DNA of 64,000 bases from Porphyromonadaceae bacterium UBA7332 (GTDB lineage: Bacteria; Bacteroidota; Bacteroidia; Bacteroidales; UBA7332). Of the stretch, positions 27,169-35,654 are shown piece by piece. The stretch lies in contig DKPO01000012.1 in the NCBI GenBank assembly GCA_002471225.1, positions 1-64,000 on the forward strand, given 5' to 3'. A model generated the notes under the pieces. That model made no database searches. It saw nothing but the letters and a program-made list of their open reading frames with translations, and was not told the DNA's origin. The position numbers and the translations under genes are program-made. The stretch's first letter is position 1. Each line of letters starts with the position of its first letter.

Positions 27169-27617
27169 AAAGAGACTGTCTAACAACGTTTGTATGTTAC
27201 AGTATGAACTTATAATCTGTAAGTGATCGTTTTGTATTTAGTTTCAAAGCAGTGTGACGGCATAAAATATCGATCAATGGTTTATAATGCTCGCTGTAGG
27301 GGAGGATCCGCGTATCCTCCCGTTTCCCGAAGCCATCGAATAGTAAATTGATTACAGCTTTATGATCCGCATAATGCATTGGTTTCGTTCATTAAATTCG
27401 ATTGCCGTGCAATGGTGAACCGCGGTTGAACCTCGTTATGACTCACGAGACACAGTACCAGGATTCAACTCTACATTTAAAAATCAATCTCACAAAATAT
27501 TTCTAAAAAAGTTCCATTTTAGACCGATAAATTCAGGTCTAAAATGGAACTTTTATTTATGTCGTAATAAACTGTAACTTCGACTAACTTGATCTTAACT
27601 TGCTAGACAGCCTCTTT
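27169..27617. mobile_element. Insertion sequence remnant, about 450 bp
   Basis: Imperfect terminal inverted repeats, AAAGAGACTGTCTAACAA at 27169-27186 and TTGCTAGACAGCCTCTTT at 27600-27617 (16 of 18 positions match), bracket DNA of different texture. Near the left end a minus-strand frame of 60 codons (27197-27379) ends 11 bp from the repeat, as transposase genes commonly do, so it may be a surviving C-terminal piece. Too short to encode a transposase, so it is a deletion derivative or MITE-like element. The IS family is uncertain. The right end lies 12 bp from the stop of the TlpA-like gene. Confidence 0.55.
27506..27552. terminator. 18-bp hairpin inside the IS remnant
   Basis: AAAGTTCCATTTTAGACC and its exact complement are separated by 10 nt, with T residues following on both strands. 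It probably terminates the minus-strand TlpA-like transcript. Confidence 0.65.
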
Positions 27618-27628
27618 TTTATCTTTGA

Positions 27629-30016
27629 TTACTTCGCAAGTAAAGTATCTATTTGATGTATCACTTCACCCTGGTTATATACCTCCAGCTTATCATTGAC
27701 AACATTTGCATCTTTATCAAGAAGCATATAGCGAGGTATTCCCGATATATTGTATGCTGCTTTCAGAATCGTCCACTCATCATCTGTGAGAGTAATAAAT
27801 TCGCCCTCTATATTATTCTCTTTAATAAACGCATCACGTTTATCTTTAGGCGAATCTTTCTCAGTTGTAAAATAAACAAACTTCACCGATTTATCTTTTA
27901 AAGCATCCTTTATTTGATAACTGTTTTTTATTCCACTTTTACATGGAGCACACCACATCGCCCAAAAGTCAAGTACAATTACATGGTTCCGATACTCTTT
28001 TAATATATTCTTTAAAAGCTGAGATGCATCCGACGACTCTCGCTCTTTTGCTTTCGCCTCGGTCGCTATCATACTTATTTTATTATCTACCTCTGAATCC
28101 TGAATAGCCTTCGGTCGTTGCGAATCGACCACATCAAGTAGAAACTGAGTGATATCAGGATCTGAAATTTGCGTTAAGACGCTTGCTAAAGTCTTATTTG
28201 AAGGCGTTTTATCTAATTTAGTAAACTTATTAAATAAGACATTAGCCACTATCGCCTCTCTAAAAAAACTCGCTCCGATACCTAAATCCTTTTCCATAAA
28301 TTCATAATAAGCATCAACCTCTGATGGTATTTTATATGTAATGTAATCTCGATCATTAACTACTGTAGAAAATATGCTCAATCGCTGAAATTCCGGTGCG
28401 CGATGGTCTTTAATTATCAGCTCCCCGTTCCGCAATGAGTCTGCTAATTGCGTTAAACTTTTATCTACTGAAAAATCTGTATACTTCTTGATAAATCCAA
28501 AATTGGGTGTTAGTATTTTCCGATAATATCCTTGAAAGTATTGGATCCTATTCACAAGAAAGTAATAACTTCGGCTTGCCAGCATACATTTATCTTCAAT
28601 ATCCAGACTATCGATCAACGGACGATAAAACGACAATGGAATCTCCAGCGAGCGATCTTGAATGGTCGAATCACTTTGCAACCAATATTTCCGCTGACTT
28701 TCGTATGACAGTTTATTGTCTAATCCACTAATCGACTCTTGTATTCTTAATAAATGCTCCGCCTTGGGTAGTAATTTATTCTTAGCACAGTAAGATTTCA
28801 GATACCGCATTACATCTGCATAATGCTTATTAGCAAATTCATCAAACTCCTCAACATTCTTTGTCCGGTAATGATATTGATTATCATAATAAGGCTTCTC
28901 CCCCAGATACCTGTCATATTGAATATTCACCAAAGCACTACCTCCCATATAGCGAGTCTCCGGATAAACAAACCGATATTCGCTTCGGAGAGTATTCAGA
29001 TCTTCCAGATCATAATATAAGGTAACCGTATCACCGGGTTCTGCAAAAAACTCTACGAATCTGTTATTCAGTTCCAATTCGATTTGTGACGGATAATCGG
29101 CCTCAATTTTCCCTGTAAAACTTCCATCTGCCGCTATATTAATCAGACTCGCATTACTTTCACTTTTGAAGGTATTACTGAATGATAGCTGAGCTTTTGA
29201 GAAATTCAATTTTGGGGAATAGGAACCTAAATAACCTTGGACGACAACCTCACCTCCGCGAATAAATTTATTCGGGTCCCAGTCTTTGGATAACTCTTCT
29301 GGAATTGTATAGTCATTATTAAAGATTTGCTCTTGTGATAATGCACTCATATTTTTAGGATTCGGACCAAAAAAGACGATGCCATCTTTCCCTTTCTTAT
29401 AATGAAGTTTTAAAACTTCTTTCGAGTCCTTGCGACAGACAAGTGTTATTGTATTTTTAGTTTGAACCGGAGCATAATCCCATATTCTGTTCTCATAAAT
29501 GCCCATATTCTTATATAAACCCAATTTCCACGAGCCTGAACCATCCATCAAATTCCAGTTCCCCATTAATTCCTCCGGTATCGGATATTGTGGGATCGGA
29601 TTAGTCAGATCCACACCTAATATTTTCCAGCCATTCGCGACTTTCGCTATATAATCAAATGACTTCACAGAAGTCGGAAGCGGTGGAAAGGTAGCTGTAA
29701 AGTTATGTTTGCCGGATTCTGGCATAAAGAATTTTTCGCCACTATTAATTCCTTCTGTAGATATTAATTTATATTCTACTCCATCTGCCACCAGAAAGGT
29801 TTCGGGAGAAATTAATATCCACCAATTCGGTAAATATTCAGCACGAAGTTTTAGTACGGTAGCTTCATCACTCAAACTGACAGACTCAATGGTTAATGCA
29901 GGAGTTGTCCGCACCTCGTAACGCGGACTCTTTACAATCCGTTCTTTAGAGGCTGCATTTACTTGCATTATATAACAGCTGATTAGTAAAAGTAAAATCA
30001 AAGAAGATCTTTTCAT
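27629..30016 (-). CDS. Large exported TlpA-like thioredoxin-fold protein
   Basis: About 795 residues from MKRSSLILLLLISCYIMQVNA, a signal peptide; the start is fixed by a promoter box that overlaps the longer frame. A large N-terminal region of several hundred residues resembles the beta-rich and helical parts of Bacteroidetes TlpA-family proteins (VVVQGYLGSYSPKLNFSKAQL). The C-terminal 150 residues form a thioredoxin fold with redox motif WAMWCAPCK and the cis-Pro in ISGIPRYMLL. The predicted role is reduction or isomerisation of disulfides in the periplasm or envelope. It is divergent from the lipoprotein pair starting at 30.4 kb. Confidence 0.82.
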   Translation of the reverse strand: MKRSSLILLLLISCYIMQVNAASKERIVKSPRYEVRTTPALTIESVSLSDEATVLKLRAEYLPNWWILISPETFLVADGVEYKLISTEGINSGEKFFMPESGKHNFTATFPPLPTSVKSFDYIAKVANGWKILGVDLTNPIPQYPIPEELMGNWNLMDGSGSWKLGLYKNMGIYENRIWDYAPVQTKNTITLVCRKDSKEVLKLHYKKGKDGIVFFGPNPKNMSALSQEQIFNNDYTIPEELSKDWDPNKFIRGGEVVVQGYLGSYSPKLNFSKAQLSFSNTFKSESNASLINIAADGSFTGKIEADYPSQIELELNNRFVEFFAEPGDTVTLYYDLEDLNTLRSEYRFVYPETRYMGGSALVNIQYDRYLGEKPYYDNQYHYRTKNVEEFDEFANKHYADVMRYLKSYCAKNKLLPKAEHLLRIQESISGLDNKLSYESQRKYWLQSDSTIQDRSLEIPLSFYRPLIDSLDIEDKCMLASRSYYFLVNRIQYFQGYYRKILTPNFGFIKKYTDFSVDKSLTQLADSLRNGELIIKDHRAPEFQRLSIFSTVVNDRDYITYKIPSEVDAYYEFMEKDLGIGASFFREAIVANVLFNKFTKLDKTPSNKTLASVLTQISDPDITQFLLDVVDSQRPKAIQDSEVDNKISMIATEAKAKERESSDASQLLKNILKEYRNHVIVLDFWAMWCAPCKSGIKNSYQIKDALKDKSVKFVYFTTEKDSPKDKRDAFIKENNIEGEFITLTDDEWTILKAAYNISGIPRYMLLDKDANVVNDKLEVYNQGEVIHQIDTLLAK

Positions 30017-30051
30017 AAGTATTTCAGGTAAATTATTTGTATTCCAGAGAA

Positions 30052-30081
30052 CAAACATAAACAATAATACTTAAACGACAA
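30052..30081 (-). promoter_or_regulatory. Promoter of the TlpA-like gene
   Basis: Minus-strand TTG (30079-30081), a 19-nt spacer and TATGTTTG (30052-30059). The start of transcription would be near 30045, so the ATG at 30016 is the likely start codon. Confidence 0.75.
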
Positions 30082-30267
30082 CAATTTCTATAATATTGAT
30101 TAACACATACTCCTTAATCTTATTCTCCCTGCATAAAAGGACTATTGATTCGTATAAAGAAACAGACAAACAACTACAGACCTACGGATACACTTCCTTT
30201 TCGTTAAACAGAATACGCGCATAAACCAGAAATAGCTAACTTAGAAATAGTCTGATTCTGCACAAAA

Positions 30268-30281
30268 TTGTCATATGACAA
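30268..30281. promoter_or_regulatory. Operator-like perfect palindrome
   Basis: TTGTCATATGACAA, a perfect 14-bp palindrome, lies in the divergent intergenic region shortly upstream of a TACTTTTTTTG promoter-like element for the lipoprotein genes. The binding factor is unknown. Confidence 0.4.
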
Positions 30282-30467
30282 CTTTATAGTCGTTTGCTTG
30301 TACTTTTTTTGCACTGTAAAACAAACGTGATTTTAATGAAAACAAACCGACTCTATCTTCCGGATATGGCAAGAGCCACATCCGTCTTACTTATGTTTAT
30401 TATTCGTGTACAAGTCTCTTTGATTAATAGTCTCATCGCATGGAAAGCCCGTAAATCAGTTAGGGTT

Positions 30468-31547
30468 ATGTCTCTGTTACTGATACTTTGCTTATCACAA
30501 ACAGCTTGCACTGAGAATAACGAAATAAATACTGACCAACTCACAAAAATGAAGATGAAGGAAATCCGGTTAATTAAACGGCATAAGAACTTATCTGAAT
30601 ATGAAAAAGAAGAAGGGATCGCCACCATCAATTCTATTTATTCTTTTACCCGGGAAATAGCATACACAAAGGACAGTTATTATTCTCCTTACGTTTTGGA
30701 GTGGATTACCAAAGAGCGAAAGTTTGCAGGCGATAATCCCGATGCTCAATATTTCTCATTCTTTATTGATCCGAAAGTAAATTATGAGATTGATGTGACC
30801 CATGAGGATGTCTTTTTTATGGAAATAACCTCTTACAAACGTGAGAATAATCAGAATATGATTTCAAGTAGTTTCGTCGTTCCTGCAGAAAAGTCCAAAG
30901 TTAGTATTTCAGCTCAGGCAAATAAGAATCCGGATCTGCTCACCTCTGCAACAGACTATATCGTAATGATCCGCTATTACAAAAATACAGCGGAAACGAT
31001 ATTGCCAAAACCTGTAGTACGCAGTATCGACACTCCTGAAAATAGAAAATCTGTGGATAAACGATTCAGATATGATCTTGCTGTATCACTGTTTGATGCA
31101 TTATATAAAAGTTCCGTATTATTGACTGAACAGATGGAACAGAAAGAGAATGACTATGTCGATGAACTTGAAATGGATAACCCGTATATCAAAAACCTGT
31201 ATCCGGCAAAAAGTAACATGTATAACGGAGCCTTTATCCGCATCCCAAGAGGGAAGTATCTGCTCGTAAAAGGGAAAATAGATAAATCGAAATATGCAAT
31301 ATTTGTGTTTTACAATAGATGGTGGGCTACCCCGTTTAAAGGAAAAAATAAACCCTCTGTTAATACAAAGAATCTGGAGGTCGATGCAAACGGTAATTAT
31401 GAAATCAGAATCATGAGAGAGGAAAGACAATGGTCTAATTCGCTTGTGATCGGAGACAATGAATGCGGAATACTATCCATCCGTTCTATCTTTGACGAAG
31501 TAGATGAACCTAGCCTGGAATTAAAATCATTTGAAAATAATCTCTAA
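30468..31547 (+). CDS. Lipoprotein of unknown function
   Basis: About 359 residues if translation starts at MSLLLILCLSQTAC, giving a compact lipoprotein signal; in-frame ATGs at 30336 and 30294 are possible but would put the signal 45-60 residues inside the protein. After a helical, charged region (MKMKEIRLIKRHKNLSEYEKEEG) the protein is mixed alpha/beta with no motif I recognise. A second lipoprotein gene follows after 11 bp, so the two form an operon facing away from the TlpA-like gene. Confidence 0.55.
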   Translation: MSLLLILCLSQTACTENNEINTDQLTKMKMKEIRLIKRHKNLSEYEKEEGIATINSIYSFTREIAYTKDSYYSPYVLEWITKERKFAGDNPDAQYFSFFIDPKVNYEIDVTHEDVFFMEITSYKRENNQNMISSSFVVPAEKSKVSISAQANKNPDLLTSATDYIVMIRYYKNTAETILPKPVVRSIDTPENRKSVDKRFRYDLAVSLFDALYKSSVLLTEQMEQKENDYVDELEMDNPYIKNLYPAKSNMYNGAFIRIPRGKYLLVKGKIDKSKYAIFVFYNRWWATPFKGKNKPSVNTKNLEVDANGNYEIRIMREERQWSNSLVIGDNECGILSIRSIFDEVDEPSLELKSFENNL

Positions 31548-31558
31548 ATAGATCAATT

Positions 31559-32284
31559 ATGAAAAATAACGCTTTACTGGTATTACTCTTATTATCTACT
31601 GCTATAATGGGTTGCCGGAACACAAATCAAGAAACTAACAGGATTGCAAACAAGCCAGATACTGACACTCTGTTATATCAATCTATCTGGAACATGGATA
31701 CCATACCTGCTCCAATGGGTGGATGGGCTTCTATCTCTTTTACTCCTGACAAGAAAGCTTATTTCACTACATTTTATTATGATAGTGATGATTTAGCTAT
31801 CACAAATCAAGGAGAGTGGAATCGGAAAGATAGTATAATAACAGCTTATTTTGCAGATGATACACTAATCTTCCAGACTGACAAGGAGAAACATCTTACC
31901 TTATTGTCCTGGAAGGAAATTGAAGGAACAAATAATCCGGCAGGAAATCGTTATGTCTTTAATGCAGAAACACCGGTAAATTTGGATACTTTTTGCGGAC
32001 TGCATTATTCTGTTATCGATAGCTCGATTACTCTTCAAATTTCATTAGACACATTATCTCATCCGATTGTTTTGATTAATCGGGTTAACAATACTCCCTT
32101 GCAGTTTAAAGGTAAGTATATAAATGACTGCATCTTGCTTTCTTTAGATGAACATTTTAAGAATATCAAAGGTGAAATCGTTATTAGAAGAAATCCTTCA
32201 GATCTGATCGATTTAAACTATTTCACACCTGACTCAAATTTCAAATTAGAAGAGCAAGGAGTTCTGTTAGGCGAGTATGATTAA
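31559..32284 (+). CDS. Lipoprotein of unknown function
   Basis: 241 residues with a textbook lipoprotein signal (MKNNALLVLLLLSTAIMGC, Cys 19). The mature part is rich in beta-strand patterns with W/Y/D (GWASISFTPDKKAYFTTFYYD, QGEWNRKDSIITAYFADDTLIF), resembling small lipocalin-like or META-like beta barrels, but no signature decides. It is co-transcribed with the preceding lipoprotein. Confidence 0.6.
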   Translation: MKNNALLVLLLLSTAIMGCRNTNQETNRIANKPDTDTLLYQSIWNMDTIPAPMGGWASISFTPDKKAYFTTFYYDSDDLAITNQGEWNRKDSIITAYFADDTLIFQTDKEKHLTLLSWKEIEGTNNPAGNRYVFNAETPVNLDTFCGLHYSVIDSSITLQISLDTLSHPIVLINRVNNTPLQFKGKYINDCILLSLDEHFKNIKGEIVIRRNPSDLIDLNYFTPDSNFKLEEQGVLLGEYD

Positions 32285-32300
32285 TGTCTAATATTGAACA

Positions 32301-32337
32301 AGCGGAATACAAGTTAACCGACAAGTATTCCGCTTCC
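32301..32337. terminator. Hairpin after the lipoprotein pair
   Basis: AAGCGGAATAC and GTATTCCGCTT pair over 14 nt. There is no proper T-run, so termination is uncertain. Confidence 0.4.
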
Positions 32338-32375
32338 CCGTTTTCCCTTCCGACACGATCCCTTTCTGTACAAAA

Positions 32376-32465
32376 TAACACGCAACTATCTGCACTTAAA
32401 AACGCTATACCGTTCGGATCAAAACACTACACCGTCTGTCGACAAACGCTATACTGTTTTGAAGG
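32376..32465. repeat. Tandem array of 22-bp units (array 3)
   Basis: The motif ACGC/ACAC followed by TATAC or TACAC recurs with starts at 32380, 32402, 32424 and 32446, exactly 22 bp apart. Units carry dyads such as AACG-CTATAC-CGTT and AAAC...GTTT. It sits in the 407-bp gap ahead of the accessory island; an 85-codon frame through it is judged spurious. Confidence 0.6.
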
Positions 32466-32690
32466 AGTCATTTTTCTTATCGAAATCGAGAGTAAATATA
32501 CATCTATATCAATCCGAATAAACAAAGACTACCTGATCTGAAATATCTTTTTATACGTAAAAAGAATGAAACGCCCCTATTATTTGTAAAACATATTTTT
32601 CATATATTTGCATAAATACGTAATTCGAAGTTTTAAATATATTACTTCAATTAAGTATGAATTATTGATAATCAGAAAAAACAATAAGCT

Positions 32691-33090
32691 ATGGCTAAAA
32701 AGCAAAGTTTAAGTTATCAGGATATAGAGGCTTCATTGGAAGTATTCAAAAACACACGAATCCCTGCACAAGAGGTAGGTTATACAATACTTAAAGCTTT
32801 TGGTAAAAGTGATGCAGATATACGTCGTTATCGTAATGGGAAAGGGGTAGTATCCTCTTTTGACAGACTACTTATCAAAGGGTTTTTGGGTTTAAGGCTG
32901 TATCGACAATAGACACGATCTGTAATGACGGAGGTGTGGAATATCACTTGGGACAAATTTTTGAACATATTGAAAAACAAGATTGATGTAAAAACATTTT
33001 GAAGCTATCTACAACGACAGCAAACTGGAAACTGTCAATGACTTTGATACATTGACGGATATAATAAATAGTATAAATAAAAATAATTAG
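32691..33090 (+). pseudogene. Frameshifted gene of unknown function
   Basis: A 73-codon frame from 32691 (VGYTILKAFGKSDADIRRYRNGKGVVSSFDRLLIKGF) stops at 32910, but protein-like sequence continues in the next frame (AVSTIDTICNDGGVEYHLGQ, then FEHIEKQD, stop 32984-32986) and then in a third frame (FEAIYNDSKLETVNDFDTL, stop 33088-33090). It ends 8 bp before the nuclease gene. The simplest reading is one coding sequence broken by at least two frameshifts, possibly also internally deleted. The N-terminus recalls the opening segment of some large DNA-modification proteins, but I cannot name the family. A TATATTTG box at 32603-32610 would serve as promoter. Confidence 0.5.
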
Positions 33091-33098
33091 ATTTTATA

Positions 33099-34520
33099 AT
33101 GATAGCAACTGAATATGGATACAACTCACTTTGTACAGATAAGTTAAAAGGATTATTTAGTATTGGCATTCATACAGATCCCAAAAGTGTAGATAAAGCA
33201 TTTAAGGAGTGCCGTGATATTTTGATCACTGAATTTGCATCTGAATGTAAAAAAATCACAACAACTTATAGTATGTATTCTTTGCTACAATCATATTCTT
33301 ATATTGCTGCAAAAGGTAAATCTTCTAATTGTGACATTGTTGCAAAAAGTTGTCTTAGAAATATCATTTTAGAAACTGTCAAAAATAAACTTTGTGAATC
33401 ACACGATAATAAGATAAATAAAGCACTAAGGGAGAAATTGTTTTTTTTAACCAAATCTCTTAATAAGCTTTCACAAGATCAGTATAATTTCTATTTAAAT
33501 GACAACAAAGGATTTCAATTAGAATTATATGAAAATTGTTGTGCATTTACTTTATATGATGAACAGTTATGTGAAAAATTAAATGCTATTGCATCTCAGT
33601 TTACACCCGACTATTTTAAAGGTACAATTCTGAATAATAATTTACTACTGGCGTTTGAAGAATCGACTATTTCTGCATTTGGAGATGTTGCGTCAGAGCT
33701 CTATGATACATTATTTAATCAAATACCACCAGATCGAATTGTAGATTTAACAGAATTGTTTACTAAATACACCGAAAATCCTTTTTTAAAAGGACTCCTT
33801 CTTAGAAAAGAGAATGTTAGTTTACTAGAGTCATACACACATCCTCATAAAGCAAATAGACCTAGATTTAAACCTATATTAGAACTTAATATTGAAGATA
33901 CAACGCGATATATTACTACACCATATCTTGTTTTTGAAGCAATAGATGAACACGTTTTAAATCAATTACCTTTTGGGTTATTACCTAAGGAATGGAAATC
34001 CAACAATGAAATATCATCTTTGGCAAAAAAATGGAAAGAAGATCATGATAAGTGGTTAGATGATAAGGTTCAGTTAGTTCTTGAAAAACACAAATTAATA
34101 TTTGCAAGAAATAGAAAGAGTGTTGACGGTATAAATCTGGATAAAGAGCCATCATCAATAGAAGGTAGAAATGTAGGAGAAATAGACTTTATTATAGTAG
34201 ACAAACAAAAGCATAAAGTTAGTGTTATTGACACTAAGTTCATTAAGACTAAATATCACATGGCTTCATTTGGTGATGATAAGTCGAAATTCACAAAAGG
34301 GCCTAAACCATACGAGGAGCAATTATTTATTAAATCTGAATGGGTTTCAAATAATCTAGATAGAGTATGGTGTGAGCTTAATTTAAAAGGAGAGGATACA
34401 GAGAAGTACTCTATTGATTTATATTTTATTACGAATGCTCCATCATATTATAATTTTTTCTCAAAGTACCCAATTATACCTGTAGCCAATTTAGAACGTC
34501 ATATAATAGATTCTATATAA
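33099..34520 (+). CDS. PD-(D/E)XK-like nuclease, probably restriction or defence related
   Basis: 473 residues, visibly more AT-rich than flanking genes. The N-terminal 300 residues are helical with no motif I recognise. Near the C-terminus, GEIDFIIVD (Asp about residue 362) is followed after a short turn by VSVIDTKF (Asp 378, Lys 380), the D-x(n)-DxK layout of the PD-(D/E)XK nuclease fold; a Glu-containing helix (DDKVQLVLEKHKL) precedes it as in many restriction-type members. It follows a frameshifted gene by 8 bp. No methyltransferase is recognisable nearby, so it may be an orphan of a decayed system. Nuclease fold likely; restriction role is inference. Confidence 0.6.
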   Translation: MIATEYGYNSLCTDKLKGLFSIGIHTDPKSVDKAFKECRDILITEFASECKKITTTYSMYSLLQSYSYIAAKGKSSNCDIVAKSCLRNIILETVKNKLCESHDNKINKALREKLFFLTKSLNKLSQDQYNFYLNDNKGFQLELYENCCAFTLYDEQLCEKLNAIASQFTPDYFKGTILNNNLLLAFEESTISAFGDVASELYDTLFNQIPPDRIVDLTELFTKYTENPFLKGLLLRKENVSLLESYTHPHKANRPRFKPILELNIEDTTRYITTPYLVFEAIDEHVLNQLPFGLLPKEWKSNNEISSLAKKWKEDHDKWLDDKVQLVLEKHKLIFARNRKSVDGINLDKEPSSIEGRNVGEIDFIIVDKQKHKVSVIDTKFIKTKYHMASFGDDKSKFTKGPKPYEEQLFIKSEWVSNNLDRVWCELNLKGEDTEKYSIDLYFITNAPSYYNFFSKYPIIPVANLERHIIDSI

Positions 34521-34625
34521 ATGAATATTCTAATGACTACTACAGAACTAGTTCTGAAATAAAAGGACCTTTTGAAAAAATGTAAGTCATCGTTAAACCC
34601 CGACTTTCCGGTCATTATAATAAAT

Positions 34626-34674
34626 AAAGGACAAACTATCAGAATCTCACAAAATTCAGATAGTTTGTCCTTGT
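34626..34674 (+). terminator. Terminator after the nuclease gene
   Basis: GGACAAACTATC and GATAGTTTGTCC form a 12-bp perfect stem over 18 nt, flanked by A-rich sequence and TTGTTTTAT. Confidence 0.65.
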
Positions 34675-34727
34675 TTTATATAAGATTTCGCTATAACTCT
34701 CAAAGTATTTCATTCTCTTGTAAGAAT

Positions 34728-34949
34728 CTATTTCCGATGCCTTGCAGTAACCCATAGGTACGAGAATAGAATTTCTAGATAATCACTTGTAAACCTCTTT
34801 TGCGATTTTGGCAGAGTTAAACTCACTTCCGGCATTGAGGTATTAGCAAAATATCATGATTCATACTCAAAAGAATAACTCCTGTTATCGTTTTCTGTTA
34901 GAGTTCCAGCTTCAATACCTTTGACATATACTTTAGCTCTTCGCATCAT
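34728..34949 (-). pseudogene. Broken hipA N-terminal / hipS-like gene
   Basis: Starting directly after the hipB-like stop codon (TAA ATG), the frame reads MRRAKVYVKGIEAGTLTEND, then an in-frame TGA at 34854-34856, then MPEVSLTLPKSQKRFTSDYL. This is the layout of the HipA N-subdomain: KVYVNGxxAGxLTE, then isoleucine/serine-leucine-threonine-leucine-proline, then a helix. The rest of the kinase (or the separate HipT gene) is missing. Beyond residue 65 the similarity may continue in another frame (GLLQGIGNRFLQENE). So the toxin side of a HipBA or HipBST module is a remnant. Confidence 0.65.
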
Positions 34950-35219
34950 TTATCGATTTAGTTGTTTGACTCCTATGATAATTTCTAGTCCTAACACATC
35001 CAAAATCTTACCTAACACCTCAATAGTAGGATTTGCTTGCCCTCGTTCTATTTTATAGAGCGTATTGACACTAATATCTGCAATAGCCGCTAAATCAGGC
35101 TGAGTAATCTTAAGTTCTTTTCTGCGGAGACGTATCTGCTCGCCAATAGTACTCCGCAACGAGTTTATTTGATTATTCATATTCACATTATATTGTGATT
35201 TACACAACAAATATAGCAC
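34950..35219 (-). CDS. HipB-like XRE-family antitoxin/repressor
   Basis: An 89-residue Cro/C1-type helix-turn-helix protein: IGEQIRLRRKELKITQPDLAAIADISVNTLYKIERGQANPTIEVLGKILDVLGLEI covers nearly all of it; the recognition helix is SVNTLYKIE. The true start may be the methionine before NNQINSLRSTIG (12 residues in). It is directly followed on the same strand by a broken hipA/hipS-like gene, so it is best read as the antitoxin and autorepressor left from a HipBA-type module. Upstream DNA has short repeats of the type TCACACTATAATGTGA that could be its operators. Confidence 0.75.
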   Translation of the reverse strand: MLYLLCKSQYNVNMNNQINSLRSTIGEQIRLRRKELKITQPDLAAIADISVNTLYKIERGQANPTIEVLGKILDVLGLEIIIGVKQLNR

Positions 35220-35262
35220 ATTACCTCTATAAACAGCCCTTAAATCACACTTTAATATGATT

Positions 35263-35325
35263 TTTTATAATTCAATCATCGTATTATGATGTAATTCGTA
35301 TTACAATCACACTATAATGTGATAT
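35263..35325. promoter_or_regulatory. Candidate operator region of the hipB-like gene
   Basis: The segment upstream of the hipB-like gene has repeated TCACA(C/T)TATAATGTGA-like half sites (TCACACTATAATGTGA at 35307-35322, AATCACACTTTAATATGATT further left, and CACATTATATTGTGA-like sequence over the start). This is the usual pattern for autoregulated XRE repressors. Confidence 0.45.
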
Positions 35326-35398
35326 TCAGATATATCTGGTAAGTTGTTTATCTTTGAGGAAACTCTTTTCCCGAGAGAAAAAAAGACTTATCTACTTG

Positions 35399-35486
35399 AT
35401 TTTTAATACGTACCAAAAGAATTTTAGATACGTATTAAAAAAAAATTAGATACGTATCTAAATATATTTTGCTACGTATCTAAATC
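35399..35486. repeat. Tandem array of 22-bp palindromic units (array 2)
   Basis: TACGTA cores at 35407, 35429, 35451 and 35473 are spaced exactly 22 bp. The third unit is the full 16-bp palindrome TTAGATACGTATCTAA. It lies in the 850-bp protein-free stretch between the hipB-like gene and the acetyltransferase. Confidence 0.75.
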
Positions 35487-35505
35487 GGAGTCGGTCAGGC
35501 ACGAA

Positions 35506-35578
35506 TAAAAAACAAAGGCATTTGCCTGGGAAAACGAACGTATTTCGTTATCAGCAAATGCCTTTGTTTTGTTTTCGT
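35506..35578. repeat. Long hairpin with nested arm
   Basis: CAAAGGCATTTGC and GCAAATGCCTTTG pair as a perfect 13-bp stem, extended by A/T tracts, and enclose a second stem AACGAA/TTCGTT. A further CCTTTGTTTTTCG copy follows. It could act as a bidirectional terminator. Confidence 0.55.
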
Positions 35579-35654
35579 AATGCCTTTGTTTTTCGGAGCA
35601 AATACGTCCGTATTACTCGAAAAAGATACACCTATAACTCTACCCGGAATTTTG

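Noticed and set aside
32284..32541. 85-codon plus-strand frame after the second lipoprotein
   Set aside because: Overlaps the preceding stop region, a hairpin and the 22-bp array; no protein-like pattern beyond the repeats.
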